Positions 30,123-39,993 of a stretch of 64,000 nucleotides of DNA are shown here, in pieces. The position numbers were made by a program, and so were the translations under genes. Numbering within the stretch: the first letter of the stretch is position 1; every line of letters starts with the position of its first letter. This DNA is from Shewanella benthica KT99 (GTDB taxonomy: Bacteria; Pseudomonadota; Gammaproteobacteria; Enterobacterales; Shewanellaceae), in NCBI RefSeq assembly GCF_000172075.1, contig NZ_ABIC01000023.1, forward strand, positions 1-64,000. The letters are read 5' to 3'. Under the pieces are notes generated by a model, which searched no databases, was not told where the DNA came from, and worked only from the letters and a program-made list of their open reading frames with translations.

Positions 30123-32159
30123 TTAGAAGCGATACTTAACGCCCGCTTCGTAAGAACGGCCTTCATTAGGTTGTCCGTACCCCTCGTAGTGCGACTCATC
30201 GAGTAAATTATTAAGGTTGAAATAGGCTGAGAACTGAGGTGTGATCGCCTTCTTAATGCCCATGTCGATAGTCAATGTATCCGCTTCCCATTCACCTGAA
30301 CGCTCATCAATCAGAATATCGGTGCGATAGCGAACACGTAAATTACTATTAATATCTAACCATGGTTGGTACCAATTAAGAATAGCGGTGACTGAGTCCT
30401 TAGGAATATCACGGAAATAGTCTGAGTCGCGGTTATCGCTAGTATTACGAGCATGTATATAGCTATAATCGAATGATAAATCGATATTATCAGACAGTTG
30501 GCTTATGGTACTGATCTCAATACCGTAGTATTCAGATGTACCCACGTTTTGATAAATTTCAAGATCCGCATCAGGAAAAGTTGGATTAGGTACGTAAGTC
30601 GATACGATCTTATCGCTTATATCATGATAGAAGAATCCGATATCAATGCTATTTAGCCACTGATGACTTAAGTCATTCTTCCAGCCTAATGTATAGCTTG
30701 TATTACGCTCAGGCTTGAGATCGTGGCGTGCTCCCGTATCATCAAACATCTCTGAAAAAGTTGCAAAATGTGTCTTTTGCGCGATAGAAGCATAAGCTAG
30801 ACCTGCATTGTCGAAGGTATAGCTAAGGCCTAGCATAGGGTCAACAGTATCTGACCCATCTTCCCCAGACACAGCATCTTTATCGCTATCTTCAACCACA
30901 GTTTGTTGATGCCAAGCAATGCCTGCAACCACATTTAGCGCGCCAAACGTCATAGTATCTTCTGCTGAAAAACTAATGGTATCCAACTGGGAGCGCTGGT
31001 AGTCATGAGAGCGGTCGGTATCTATGTAAGCAAGATTCTTTTTCTTATGAACATCATTCTTATAGTTAATGGACAAGCTCAAACTATTCCAATCGGCAAG
31101 TTGCATATCGGTGAATAATGCACCGCCAGCAGTGTAATCACTGTAACTGCTTGTTGCTAATTTGACCTCTTTTTTAGGGGTGTCATATGAATCATAACTG
31201 TCGTTATGCATATGGTGATAGGCTAGAACTCGAACATTCAGCCAGTCATTAACACGGTGCAAGCCACTTAAATCTAAGCCTGTATCCTTGTACTCAGAAA
31301 TATCAGCAAAGCTACTAAAACCACTGAATACTTTATTATTCCGTGTGTTATATGGTAATCCTCTATCTGAATTCAGGCTAAAAACGCTAGCAAAGATCTC
31401 ACTACTTTCGTTAACATAACCACCACGGACCCATATGTTGGTCGATTCATAAGCAGAGTTTTCACGCTTACCACCATCTTCAACCACCATCTTCTTTGGT
31501 AGGTCACCATATTTATCTTTGATCTTAGATAATACGGGCTCGTAGTTATTAGACATTCTCATCGCATCACGACCACGGTGATTTACAGTAGCAAACAAGC
31601 TAAAACCATTCTTACCTAAACTCAGAGTCGCCGATTCTTGGTTTTGTCCCATCTGGCCAAAAGAGGCCTGTATATCGCCACTGACGCCTTCTTGGCCTTT
31701 TTTAGTAATGATGTTAACTACACCGCCCATACCATTCGGGCCATACAGTACTGACGAAGCTCCTTTAACCACTTCAATCTTGGCAATAATATTTGCAGGA
31801 ATTTGATTTAAGTCTAACTGGCCATAATTGGTTTCGTAGTATGGAACACCATCGAGCAGAATAAGTACTTTATTCTGCTCGAAACCCTGAATAGTTAGAA
31901 ATTTTTCACCTTTACTCGATTGAGCTACATGCACTCCCGGAATATAATCTAGTGCATCAGCCACTGTCTTAGCGCCAATCAATTCAATTTGCTCGGCGGT
32001 CATAGTGTTATCGATAGTGATATCTCTAACACCAGTTTGTTCTGATACGACTATTTCCCCCAGAGAAAACACATCGTATGCATCGTTAGCCATAGCAGAT
32101 GGGCATAAAAGTAAAGTGCTGATAATAATGGCAATTTTGGTGCGTTTTATTTTGATCAC
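30123..32159 (-). CDS. TonB-dependent outer-membrane receptor
   Basis: A 678-residue receptor. It has a signal peptide ending near CPSAMA, a TonB-box-like EIVVS close to the mature N-terminus, a plug domain (KTVADALDYIPGVHVAQSS, LILLDGVPYYETNYG, VVKGASSVLYGPNGMGGVVN) and a C-terminal barrel ending GRSYEAGVKYRF. The size and features fit BtuB/FepA-like receptors, but the ligand is not evident. I chose the GTG at 32159 because GGAG lies six bases upstream and the signal peptide is then normal; an ATG at 32195 would add 12 residues with a weak ribosome site. It is the first gene of the twelve-gene run. Confidence 0.92.
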   Translation of the reverse strand: MIKIKRTKIAIIISTLLLCPSAMANDAYDVFSLGEIVVSEQTGVRDITIDNTMTAEQIELIGAKTVADALDYIPGVHVAQSSKGEKFLTIQGFEQNKVLILLDGVPYYETNYGQLDLNQIPANIIAKIEVVKGASSVLYGPNGMGGVVNIITKKGQEGVSGDIQASFGQMGQNQESATLSLGKNGFSLFATVNHRGRDAMRMSNNYEPVLSKIKDKYGDLPKKMVVEDGGKRENSAYESTNIWVRGGYVNESSEIFASVFSLNSDRGLPYNTRNNKVFSGFSSFADISEYKDTGLDLSGLHRVNDWLNVRVLAYHHMHNDSYDSYDTPKKEVKLATSSYSDYTAGGALFTDMQLADWNSLSLSINYKNDVHKKKNLAYIDTDRSHDYQRSQLDTISFSAEDTMTFGALNVVAGIAWHQQTVVEDSDKDAVSGEDGSDTVDPMLGLSYTFDNAGLAYASIAQKTHFATFSEMFDDTGARHDLKPERNTSYTLGWKNDLSHQWLNSIDIGFFYHDISDKIVSTYVPNPTFPDADLEIYQNVGTSEYYGIEISTISQLSDNIDLSFDYSYIHARNTSDNRDSDYFRDIPKDSVTAILNWYQPWLDINSNLRVRYRTDILIDERSGEWEADTLTIDMGIKKAITPQFSAYFNLNNLLDESHYEGYGQPNEGRSYEAGVKYRF

Positions 32160-32478
32160 CGACGACTCCGTTTTGCTGGTTATAATGGTAAACATGTCTT
32201 CAACAAGACTAAAGAGTCTGCTTTACCATAATTTTTTATTTATTATATTCTTAACATTTTGGTTTAACTGTAAATAAAATCAAACCCTAGATGTTAATCA
32301 CTCAATAAAGAACTAATTCCGATACAATCCTGTAGAATGACCAATCTCCTTGGACAAAAAGTCGCAATTTGTCGGTTTGTGCAGCCTAACGTATCGCCTT
32401 TAATAAACATGCCTCTGCATATGAGTCAGTTTCAGTCTATTCTTATTGTATAAATCACGACTAGAAGTGAGATTGACG
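32160..32478. other. Gap between receptor gene and IS1595 remnant; possible promoter
   Basis: This AT-rich gap must hold the promoter for the minus-strand uptake operon. A perfect TATAAT on the minus strand lies at 32247-32242, with only a weak -35 (GTTAAA-like) upstream. I do not see a convincing Fur box, cobalamin riboswitch or other recognised leader element. Confidence 0.3.
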
Positions 32479-33337
32479 ATGAAAACGCCTGAAGCTAGTT
32501 TTTTGAATGGCAACGCCAGTTTGGTTCTGAAATTGATTGTTTAAACCACCTAAAGCACATCAGATGGCCTACTGGTTTTATTTGTCCTAGGTGCAGTTGT
32601 GAGCATAGTTATCAGCTCACTACTCGTGATGTCTATGAATGTAGTCAGTGTCATAAACAAACATCTGTCACCGCAGATACTGTATTCCATGGTAGCCGTA
32701 TTCCCTTAGCGAAGTGGTTTTGGGCCATCTACTTTCTCGGCTCAGATAAAGGCAGCATTTCAGCATTGAGACTCAGTAAACTCATTGAGGTTAATTGGCG
32801 AACGGCACGCTTAATATTGAGCAAGTTGAGAACGGCAATGGGTCATAGAGACAGTCTATATAGGCTTTCAGGTCTCATTGAAATTGATGATGCCTTCGTT
32901 GGGGGAAAGAGAAAAGGTAAACGCCTGTGTTAATTGCTGTTGAAAGCAAAGGAAAACGCGCGGGATTTATCGCTATGCAGGCCGTCGACAGTGTTTGTCA
33001 TGAAGCCGTTAACGATTTTGTTGCTAGGCACTTAAATGCACAGCAAGAAGTTCATACTGACGGACTAGCCGCTTTGAATATCATAGATAACACTCAACAG
33101 CATGAAGCTAGGGTTACACCGAGTGAGTTGGTCGATGAATGGTTGCCTTGGGTTCATATTGCAATAGGTAACTTAAAAGCCTTTTTACTCGGCACATTTC
33201 ATGGAGTTTCGGGAAAATACCTTCACGAATACCTTAGTGAGTTCTGTTATCGGTTTAACCGAAGAAAAATGGAAAAAGAAATCCCTAATAGGCGGTTAAA
33301 TCTGGCAATAATTCATGCGCCGGTACATTCGTACTGA
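32479..33337 (+). pseudogene. IS1595-family transposase remnant, frameshifted
   Basis: Three frames together spell an IS1595-type transposase. The N-terminus breaks at the T6 near 32500. A long zinc-ribbon part follows (FGSEIDCLNHLKHIRWPTGF, CPRC, CSQCHKQTS) up to the first catalytic Asp region EIDDAFVGGKRKGK. After a break near 32925 the rest of the DDE domain reads from TPVLIAVESKGKRAGF through VHTDGLAALN and YRFNRRKMEKEI. At least two frame breaks make it dead. It lies just upstream of the TonB operon, opposite in position to the ISAs1 remnant at the operon's far end. Terminal repeats were not identified. Confidence 0.82.
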
Positions 33338-33380
33338 GTGAGGTACATAAGCATGTTAATAAATGGGGTGCTAAATATAA

Positions 33381-33405
33381 AATTAGGAATTAGGAATTAG
33401 GAATG
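33381..33405. repeat. Short AATTAGG tandem repeat
   Basis: Three to four copies of a 7-base unit (AATTAGG) follow the IS1595 remnant. No function is evident; it may be slippage at an old IS junction. Confidence 0.6.
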
Positions 33406-33507
33406 AATGAGATTAAGATTTTGCAAGCATATGTCTGTTAATTTCTTATACCGATTGGTATTAGCTGACGGAGTCAGCGTCGAATAGGCGTAGCCGTCAT
33501 CTCAGCT

Positions 33508-34160
33508 TTAGTAACACGTCTTAGCTAAATATCCTTCTAACTCCGTCAGATCTTTGAGCTGCTGGTGGGCGATGATCCATTTAGGCTCATCTTGTTGTGC
33601 TACAGCCGGTATTGTGGCGGCCCTCGCGGCAACCAGACCATTGAAGGAGTCCTCTATGGCGACACAGGTCATAGGTTCCAGACCTAGGATCTTGGCACAG
33701 TTCAGATAGACTTCGGGATGAGGCTTGCCATAGCTAAGGTGCTCGGCGGATTGTATGGCATCGAAATAGTGAGCTATGTTGAGCTTGTTTAAAACAGCCT
33801 CTATGATTGGGCTCGACGAGGAGGTGGCTAAACCTATCTTATAGTCATTAGCCCGACAATATTCGAGTGCACTCTCAACACCCGTCATGGCTGACCGGCA
33901 GTCGTAATCGCGCTGATAACCTGACCGACTATGGTGTTAGCCGTGTGTTCATTGTCATAATTATCCCCGGGAAATCTCTGATACCAGTAACCGACGACCT
34001 GGTCGATTCTCAACCCCGTCGTTTGCAGTGTGTCTTCAAAACGTATTGGTAGCCCCAAGAGTTTCATGGTCTGAAATTCAGCTTCTTGCCAGCTGGGTTC
34101 AGAATCGATCAAGACACCATCCATGTCAAAAATGATGGCTTTTAGCTTAGGCGAGGTCAT
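33508..34160 (-). pseudogene. HAD-family phosphatase (HxpB/YniC-like), split by a frameshift
   Basis: The first part (33885-34160) carries the HAD nucleophile motif IIFDMDGVLIDSE and a cap domain. The second (33508-33888) carries the Ser motif LATSSSS, the Lys motif SYGKPHPEVYL and the acidic motif VAIEDSFNG. Together they make a 217-residue sugar-phosphate phosphatase, similar to HxpB (YniC) or beta-phosphoglucomutase-like enzymes, if one missing base near 33885-33890 is restored. As it stands, stop and start overlap as ATGA, so the two halves could be translated by coupling. Whether the enzyme assembles from two pieces, is lost, or reflects a base-call error cannot be told here. Confidence 0.8.
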
Positions 34161-34585
34161 AGTGCTCCAATATATTCGTTATAACTAGCATGAATAATAC
34201 CCCTGTTTTTCGTCAGTTTGTTGGGAAATTATCTATAATTTATTCAGTGATATTTACCTTTAACCCAATATTTGAGGATGTAGATGCTGTTTAATATATG
34301 TTTAAGTGTATTAAGTTCAATTGATTAGTGTCAGGTCATTAGCCAGGGTTATGTTATTCGCGGCATTTATAGATTAACCAAACCAATAACCATTTTTATA
34401 GTGTGGTTATTAGGTTCGGTGGTGACTGATAAGAGTGTGATCTGGTTCAAACTTTTGCTTAGCTATAGTATAATAATCACCAGAAAAAGTCGTGAAAAAA
34501 GGTCGAGCCTGCAGGACTGTCAGCTTTCAATATCAGGAAGTGCAGTCTTGTTGTTAGAACGCCAAATAACAAGAGGAATGTTGCC
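34161..34585. other. Intergenic region between the HAD gene and acnB
   Basis: This is the divergent promoter region, AT-rich and without a supported gene. It holds a good acnB promoter (34446-34474) and a ribosome-binding site AAGAGGAA at 34571-34578 for the GTG start. No riboswitch or operator is recognised. Confidence 0.5.
34446..34474 (+). promoter_or_regulatory. Sigma-70-type promoter of acnB
   Basis: TTCAAA at 34446-34451 and a perfect TATAAT at 34469-34474, separated by 17 bases, lie about 110 bases before the acnB start and point towards it. Confidence 0.6.
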
Positions 34586-37186
34586 GTGCTAGAAGCATAT
34601 CGTAAACACGTCGCAGAACGTGCTTCAGAGGGCGTTGTCCCTAAGCCATTAGATGCCCATCAAGTGGCCGAGTTAGTTGAAATCGTCAAGAATCCACCTG
34701 CGGGAGAAGAGTCATTTATCCTCGACCTGCTAGAGAATAGAATTCCACCGGGAGTAGATGAAGCCGCCTATGTTAAAGCGGGTTTCCTGGATGCCGTAGC
34801 CAAAGGTGAAGTGACATCGCCAATTCTAACCTCGGCACACGCCGTTGAACTGCTTGGTACCATGCTGGGTGGTTATAACATCGAGCCCTTGATTGCTCAG
34901 CTGGATGTTACAGCCCAGGCGCCACTCGCGGTTAAAGCTTTATCAAAAACCTTGCTGATGTTTGATTCTTTTCACGATGTGGTTGAGAAGATGGAAGCAG
35001 GCAATGAATTTGCTAAGCAGGTCGTTCATGCATGGGCCGATGCCGATTGGTTCCTCAATCGTCCTAAGCTTGCAGAGAAGATCTCTCTCACTGTGTTTAA
35101 AGTCACAGGTGAAACTAACACAGATGACTTGTCTCCGGCCCCCGATGCCTGGTCTCGCCCTGATATTCCTTTGCACGCATTAGCTATGCTAAAAAATGCT
35201 CGTGACGGTATCGTACCCGATGAGGCTGGTACTCTCGGCCCACTCAAAGAGATTGAACAACTTAAGACTAAAGGTTTTCCACTCGTCTATGTGGGTGATG
35301 TTGTCGGTACCGGTTCTTCACGTAAGTCGGCGACTAACTCAGTGCTATGGTTTATGGGTGATGATATCCCTAATGTGCCAAATAAGCGCGCTGGTGGTTT
35401 CTGTCTGGGTGGTAAGATCGCTCCTATCTTCTTCAATACCATGGAAGATGCTGGTGCGCTACCGATAGAGCTCGATGTGACCAAGATGAACATGGGCGAT
35501 GTTATCGATATCTACCCATACCAAGGCCTTGTTAAGCGTCACGATAGCGATGAAGTTATCTCCGAGTTCAGTCTGAAGACAGCTGTCTTGATGGATGAAG
35601 TTCGTGCCGGTGGCCGTATTCCATTGATCATCGGGCGTGGTTTGACGGCTCGTGCTCGTGAAGTGCTTAAGCTCGAGGATTCAAAGGTCTTCATATTACC
35701 CAAAGATGTGGCCGATACGGGTAAAGGCTATACCTTAGCTCAGAAGATGGTGGGTAAAGCCTGTGGTGTTACCGGTATTCGTCCGGGCCAATACTGTGAG
35801 CCAAAGATGACTTCTGTGGGGTCGCAAGATACTACCGGTCCTATGACTCGTGATGAGCTTAAAGATCTGGCTTGTCTTGGTTTCAGCGCCGATCTGGTCA
35901 TGCAGTCATTCTGTCATACGGCGGCTTACCCTAAGCCCGTGGATGTGAACACTCACCATACGCTGCCTGATTTCATCATGAACCGTGGCGGTATATCACT
36001 TCGTCCGGGTGACGGAGTTATCCACTCCTGGCTAAACCGCATGTTGCTGCCTGATACTGTAGGTACAGGTGGTGATTCACATACTCGTTTCCCAATTGGT
36101 ATCTCTTTTCCTGCGGGTTCCGGTCTAGTGGCTTTCGCCGCAGCGACAGGTGTTATGCCTCTGGATATGCCTGAATCTGTGCTGGTGCGTTTCAAAGGTG
36201 AGATGCAACCGGGTATCACACTGCGTGATCTGGTACACGCGATTCCTCTTAAAGCCATCGATATGGGCCTATTGACCGTAGAGAAGCAAGGTAAGGTTAA
36301 CTTCTTCTCTGGGCGAGTGCTTGAGATTGAAGGCCTCGAAAGCTTGAAAGTTGAGCAGGCATTTGAATTGTCAGATGCTTCAGCCGAGCGCAGTGCTGCA
36401 GGTTGTAGCATCAAGCTGGACAAAGAGCCGATCATCGAATATCTAAATTCCAACATAGTCATGTTGAAATGGATGATTGCCGAAGGTTATGGGGAACGTC
36501 GTACTATCGAGCGTCGTATTATTGCGATGCAAGATTGGTTAGCTAATCCTGAATTGCTGCAAGCCGATGCCGATGCCGAATATGCGGCCGTTATCGAAAT
36601 CGACTTGAGCGACATTAAAGAGCCCATTCTTTGTGCGCCAAACGATCCTGATGATGCGGTACTGCTATCAGAGGTTAAGAATACTAAGATTGACGAAGTC
36701 TTCGTCGGTTCTTGTATGACCAATATTGGCCATTTCCGCGCTACGGGTAAGATGCTGGATAAGTTTGCTACCACCACCTTGCCGACACGTCTATGGATCG
36801 CGCCACCGACTAAGATGGATCGTGACCAGCTTACCGAAGAGGGCTACTACGCCATATTCGGTCGTGTAGGCGCTCGCATCGAGATCCCTGGTTGTTCTCT
36901 ATGTATGGGTAACCAGGCTCGTGTTGCCGACGGTGCGACTGTGGTATCGACTTCAACGCGTAACTTCCCTAACCGTCTTGGTACAGGTGCTAATGTTTAT
37001 CTGGCTTCTGCCGAGCTGGCTGCCGTTGCGGCTTTGCTGGGTCGTCTGCCTTCTGCCGATGAATATCAGACTTATGCGAAAGAGTTGGACGCGACTGCGG
37101 CCGATACTTATCGTTATCTGAACTTCGATAAGATGCCGTCTTATACTGAGAAAGCGGCTGAGGTTATCTTCCAGTCGCCAGTATAA
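34586..37186 (+). CDS. acnB: Bifunctional aconitase B / 2-methylisocitrate dehydratase
   Basis: AcnB is the main TCA-cycle aconitase, interconverting citrate and isocitrate through a 4Fe-4S cluster; its apo form can bind mRNA. The 866-residue length and sequence match AcnB: an N-terminal HEAT-like domain ([12 protein letters not shown]), the swivel domain ([15 protein letters not shown]), [18 protein letters not shown], and the cluster cysteines in [13 protein letters not shown] and [12 protein letters not shown]. The start is GTG at 34586 with AAGAGGAA upstream; the ATG at 34578 is out of frame. A bidirectional terminator follows. Confidence 0.96.
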   Translation: MLEAYRKHVAERASEGVVPKPLDAHQVAELVEIVKNPPAGEESFILDLLENRIPPGVDEAAYVKAGFLDAVAKGEVTSPILTSAHAVELLGTMLGGYNIEPLIAQLDVTAQAPLAVKALSKTLLMFDSFHDVVEKMEAGNEFAKQVVHAWADADWFLNRPKLAEKISLTVFKVTGETNTDDLSPAPDAWSRPDIPLHALAMLKNARDGIVPDEAGTLGPLKEIEQLKTKGFPLVYVGDVVGTGSSRKSATNSVLWFMGDDIPNVPNKRAGGFCLGGKIAPIFFNTMEDAGALPIELDVTKMNMGDVIDIYPYQGLVKRHDSDEVISEFSLKTAVLMDEVRAGGRIPLIIGRGLTARAREVLKLEDSKVFILPKDVADTGKGYTLAQKMVGKACGVTGIRPGQYCEPKMTSVGSQDTTGPMTRDELKDLACLGFSADLVMQSFCHTAAYPKPVDVNTHHTLPDFIMNRGGISLRPGDGVIHSWLNRMLLPDTVGTGGDSHTRFPIGISFPAGSGLVAFAAATGVMPLDMPESVLVRFKGEMQPGITLRDLVHAIPLKAIDMGLLTVEKQGKVNFFSGRVLEIEGLESLKVEQAFELSDASAERSAAGCSIKLDKEPIIEYLNSNIVMLKWMIAEGYGERRTIERRIIAMQDWLANPELLQADADAEYAAVIEIDLSDIKEPILCAPNDPDDAVLLSEVKNTKIDEVFVGSCMTNIGHFRATGKMLDKFATTTLPTRLWIAPPTKMDRDQLTEEGYYAIFGRVGARIEIPGCSLCMGNQARVADGATVVSTSTRNFPNRLGTGANVYLASAELAAVAALLGRLPSADEYQTYAKELDATAADTYRYLNFDKMPSYTEKAAEVIFQSPV

Positions 37187-37278
37187 AGTCAGCATGGACC
37201 CAGTGATCACTGAGCGCTAGGCTCAGAGACAGGTCCCACTAAGACCCTTCGCTGCTAAAAATAGCGAGAGGCTTAAAC

Positions 37279-37316
37279 AAAAAAGCTAGGTTCATTAATA
37301 TGAATCTAGCTTTTTT
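37279..37316. terminator. Bidirectional terminator between acnB and the DUF971 gene
   Basis: A 16-bp inverted repeat, AAAAAAGCTAGGTTCA and its complement TGAATCTAGCTTTTTT with one G-T pair, around a 6-base loop. The A and T runs make it usable on both strands. It separates convergent acnB and the DUF971 gene. Confidence 0.88.
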
Positions 37317-37340
37317 ATGTGTGTTGTTATCGACTTAAAA

Positions 37341-37736
37341 CTAATTATGATACTTAACCGCCATATCGATTAAGGGCTCACGACTGGCTTTCTCGGCCCT
37401 GAGTCTAGCGAGATATTTTTCCCACAAGTCGACCTGATGAGTGGCGAGATCATATAGTACCCTCCATGAGAATAAGCCTGTGTTATGACCATCGTCGAAG
37501 GTGATCTTGACCGCGTAGTTTCCCACGGGATCCAGCGCCTTAATATTGACGTTTTTCTTGTGAGTGACTAATACAGGATTGCCATGGCCGTGGACTTCGG
37601 CCGAGGGAGAATAGACACGCAACATCTCACAACTGAGCTGAAAGGTTTTGCCGTCATCGAACGTCACCTCTAACAGGCGAGATTTTTTTTTAAGCTTGAG
37701 GGCGGTAACGACTGGATTATAGTCTGGAGAAGTCAT
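37341..37736 (-). CDS. DUF971 (gamma-butyrobetaine hydroxylase-like N-terminal) protein
   Basis: A 131-residue protein belonging to DUF971, the small domain also found at the N-terminus of gamma-butyrobetaine hydroxylases. Typical blocks are LKLKKKSRLLEVTFDDGKTF, LSCEMLRVYSPSAEV and GNYAVKITFDDGHNTGLFSW. No catalytic oxygenase domain is attached. Its placement next to hslU matches the arrangement I recall in related genomes, but its function is unknown. Confidence 0.85.
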   Translation of the reverse strand: MTSPDYNPVVTALKLKKKSRLLEVTFDDGKTFQLSCEMLRVYSPSAEVHGHGNPVLVTHKKNVNIKALDPVGNYAVKITFDDGHNTGLFSWRVLYDLATHQVDLWEKYLARLRAEKASREPLIDMAVKYHN

Positions 37737-37829
37737 TATATTGGCCTGTAGTGTAAGAAGTCAGCTTGGGAAACAAGTGTAGAATATAAGTTAGGACCTA
37801 GGTTTGAATGCCTAAGCCCTATAAGCGCA

Positions 37830-39155
37830 TTATAGAATAAAGCGGCTTAGATCTTCATCCTGTACCAGCTCATCGAGATGATCTTTGACATATTTTTCAT
37901 CGATCAGCAACTCAGTGCCGGAGCTATCGGAGGCGGCATAGGATATCTCTTCCATCAAGCGTTCCATCACAGTATGTAATCGGCGAGCACCGATATTCTC
38001 TGTGCGCTCGTTGACCTGCCATGCTGCCCGGGCAATAGCCTCGATACCGTCTTTGGTAAATTCAATTTTAACACCTTCGGTTGCCATCAAGGCAATGTGT
38101 TGCTCAGTCAGCGACGCGTGCGGCTCAGTTAAGATGCGTTTGAAGTCATCGGCTGTCAGAGCTTGCAGCTCGACACGGATAGGCAAGCGGCCCTGAAGTT
38201 CAGGGATAAGATCTGATGGCTTAGACATCTGGAATGCACCAGAGGCGATGAATAAGATATGGTCGGTTTTAACCATGCCGTGTTTAGTGTTAACCGTACA
38301 ACCTTCTACCAGTGGCAGCAGATCACGTTGAACACCTTCACGTGAGACATCTGGACCCGAGCTTTCACCGCGTCTACAGATCTTATCGATCTCATCGAGG
38401 AAGACGATGCCGTGCTGCTCAACGAGTTCAATAGCCTGCTCTTTCAGATCCTCTTGGTTAACGAGTTTAGCCGCTTCCTCTTCGATCATCAGCTTGTAGG
38501 CTTCCTTGATCGGCATCTTGCGACGCTTACTGGCACCTGGGCCCATATTTTGGAACATGCTCTGCAGTTGGTTAGTCATCTCTTCCATGCCTGGGGGGGA
38601 CATGATCTCTATGCCGACCTGAGGTGCAGAGACATCTATCTCGATCTCTTTATCGTCCAGCTGACCTTCACGCAGTTTCTTGCGAAAGATCTGACGCGTA
38701 CCCGAGTCATCTTTAGTTTCGCTGTCCCAATCTTCTTTAGGCTTAGGCAGTAAAGCATCCAGAATGCGCTCTTCGGCAGCGGCTTCGGCCCTGACCTTAC
38801 ATTTCTTCATATGCTCTTCACGAGTCAGCTTGACGGCAGAATCGGTGAGATCGCGAATGATCTGCTCAACTTCCTTGCCTACATAGCCCACTTCAGTGAA
38901 CTTGGTGGCTTCAACCTTGATAAAAGGTGCCTTCGCCAGCTTAGCGAGTCGGCGAGCAATTTCAGTTTTACCGACACCGGTCGGGCCGATCATCAAGATA
39001 TTTTTTGGGGTCACTTCCTGACGCAGATCGGCATCGAGTTGCATACGACGCCAGCGATTACGCAGGGCGATGGCCACGGCGCGCTTGGCATCCTGTTGGC
39101 CTATGATGTGACTGTCTAATTCATGGACAATCTCACGTGGAGTCATTTCAGACAT
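37830..39155 (-). CDS. hslU: ATP-dependent protease ATPase subunit HslU
   Basis: HslU (ClpY) is the AAA+ unfoldase that feeds proteins to HslV. The 441-residue protein has Walker [14 protein letters not shown] near residues 57-69, the pore motif [14 protein letters not shown], the I-domain in the middle, Walker [11 protein letters not shown] and a C-terminal ending EDLSRFIL of the type that docks into HslV. It lies 75 bases downstream of hslV on the same strand and is probably cotranscribed from the heat-shock promoter. Confidence 0.97.
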   Translation of the reverse strand: MSEMTPREIVHELDSHIIGQQDAKRAVAIALRNRWRRMQLDADLRQEVTPKNILMIGPTGVGKTEIARRLAKLAKAPFIKVEATKFTEVGYVGKEVEQIIRDLTDSAVKLTREEHMKKCKVRAEAAAEERILDALLPKPKEDWDSETKDDSGTRQIFRKKLREGQLDDKEIEIDVSAPQVGIEIMSPPGMEEMTNQLQSMFQNMGPGASKRRKMPIKEAYKLMIEEEAAKLVNQEDLKEQAIELVEQHGIVFLDEIDKICRRGESSGPDVSREGVQRDLLPLVEGCTVNTKHGMVKTDHILFIASGAFQMSKPSDLIPELQGRLPIRVELQALTADDFKRILTEPHASLTEQHIALMATEGVKIEFTKDGIEAIARAAWQVNERTENIGARRLHTVMERLMEEISYAASDSSGTELLIDEKYVKDHLDELVQDEDLSRFIL

Positions 39156-39230
39156 ATTTTTTCCTCATGCATCTCAACATTTACTCTGGAGTCGTTAATC
39201 GTCATTGGTCTGAGACTAAGCGACTCGAGA

Positions 39231-39755
39231 TCAGTAATTTAATTCTTCGATAGTTTTGAACTGGTTGGTGAATACACAGATATCACCGGCGATAGTGAGT
39301 GACTTCTGGGCTATCTCAGTTGCTGTCAGTTCGGTATTTTCAAGTAGAGCCGTGGCTGCCGACTGGGCGAATGGGCCACCCGATCCGATAGCAATAAGAT
39401 CATTTTCAGGCTGTATGACATCACCATTACCTGTGATGATCAGCGAGCACTCAGAATCGGCAACGGCCAAAAGAGCCTCTAATTTACGTAGCATTTTATC
39501 GCTACGCCAGTCTTTTGCCATCTCAACCGCAGCTTTCATCAGGTGTCCCTGATGCATTTCAAGCTTGGCTTCGAAGCGTTCGAATAGGGTAAAAGCATCG
39601 GCGGTACCGCCAGCAAAACCTGCCAGCACCTTGTTATGATATAGGCGACGAACTTTTCTGGCATTACCTTTCATCACGGTATTACCAAGTGATACTTGGC
39701 CATCTCCGGCGATGACGACTTGGTTATTACGGCGAACTGATACGATTGTGGTCAC
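39231..39755 (-). CDS. hslV: ATP-dependent protease peptidase subunit HslV
   Basis: HslV (ClpQ) is the N-terminal-threonine peptidase of the HslUV protease. The 174-residue protein begins [20 protein letters not shown]; after Met removal Thr is the nucleophile. [17 protein letters not shown] and [13 protein letters not shown] are typical. The start is GTG at 39755 with AAGAGGA seven bases upstream. It is preceded by a sigma-32-like promoter. Confidence 0.96.
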   Translation of the reverse strand: MTTIVSVRRNNQVVIAGDGQVSLGNTVMKGNARKVRRLYHNKVLAGFAGGTADAFTLFERFEAKLEMHQGHLMKAAVEMAKDWRSDKMLRKLEALLAVADSECSLIITGNGDVIQPENDLIAIGSGGPFAQSAATALLENTELTATEIAQKSLTIAGDICVFTNQFKTIEELNY

Positions 39756-39810
39756 GAATGAATCCTCTTATCAAACTGATGCAGCTATGGCATCAGTGGG
39801 TGATAGAGAA

Positions 39811-39840
39811 TATATGGGGGGGGGTGAGTGAAATATCAAG
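39811..39840 (-). promoter_or_regulatory. Sigma-32 heat-shock promoter of hslVU
   Basis: On the minus strand, CTTGATA (39840-39834) is separated by 14 bases from CCCCATATA (39819-39811). This fits the sigma-32 consensus CTTGAAA-N13-17-CCCCATNT. It lies about 55 bases before the hslV start. A run of nine Gs on the plus strand overlaps the -10 element. Confidence 0.8.
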
Positions 39841-39942
39841 GAGTAATACCAATTCTATTAAGTATAAGTATGGGAAAAGGAAAATAGCCTAGGTAACGTT
39901 CACCTTGTCAGTTTCGCCTGGTCGATAGCCTGACTTATAATA

Positions 39943-39985
39943 AGCCCGCAGTATGTCGTCTTAGCATTGTGTCTAACTGCGGGCT
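39943..39985 (-). terminator. Hairpin downstream of ftsN
   Basis: AGCCCGCAGT (39943-39952) and ACTGCGGGCT (39976-39985) form a perfect 10-bp stem with a 23-base loop just past the ftsN stop. There is no clear U-run, so it may be a weak terminator or an mRNA-stabilising hairpin. The surrounding 39842-39995 also begins with GTAATACCA and ends with its complement. Confidence 0.5.
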
Positions 39986-39993
39986 GTATGGTA

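Noticed and set aside
20276..32159. Classical haem (Hmu/Hut) or vitamin B12 (Btu) uptake locus
   Set aside because: No HutZ/HmuS-type haem handling gene, haem-receptor histidine motif or cobalamin riboswitch was seen, so I leave the substrate open.
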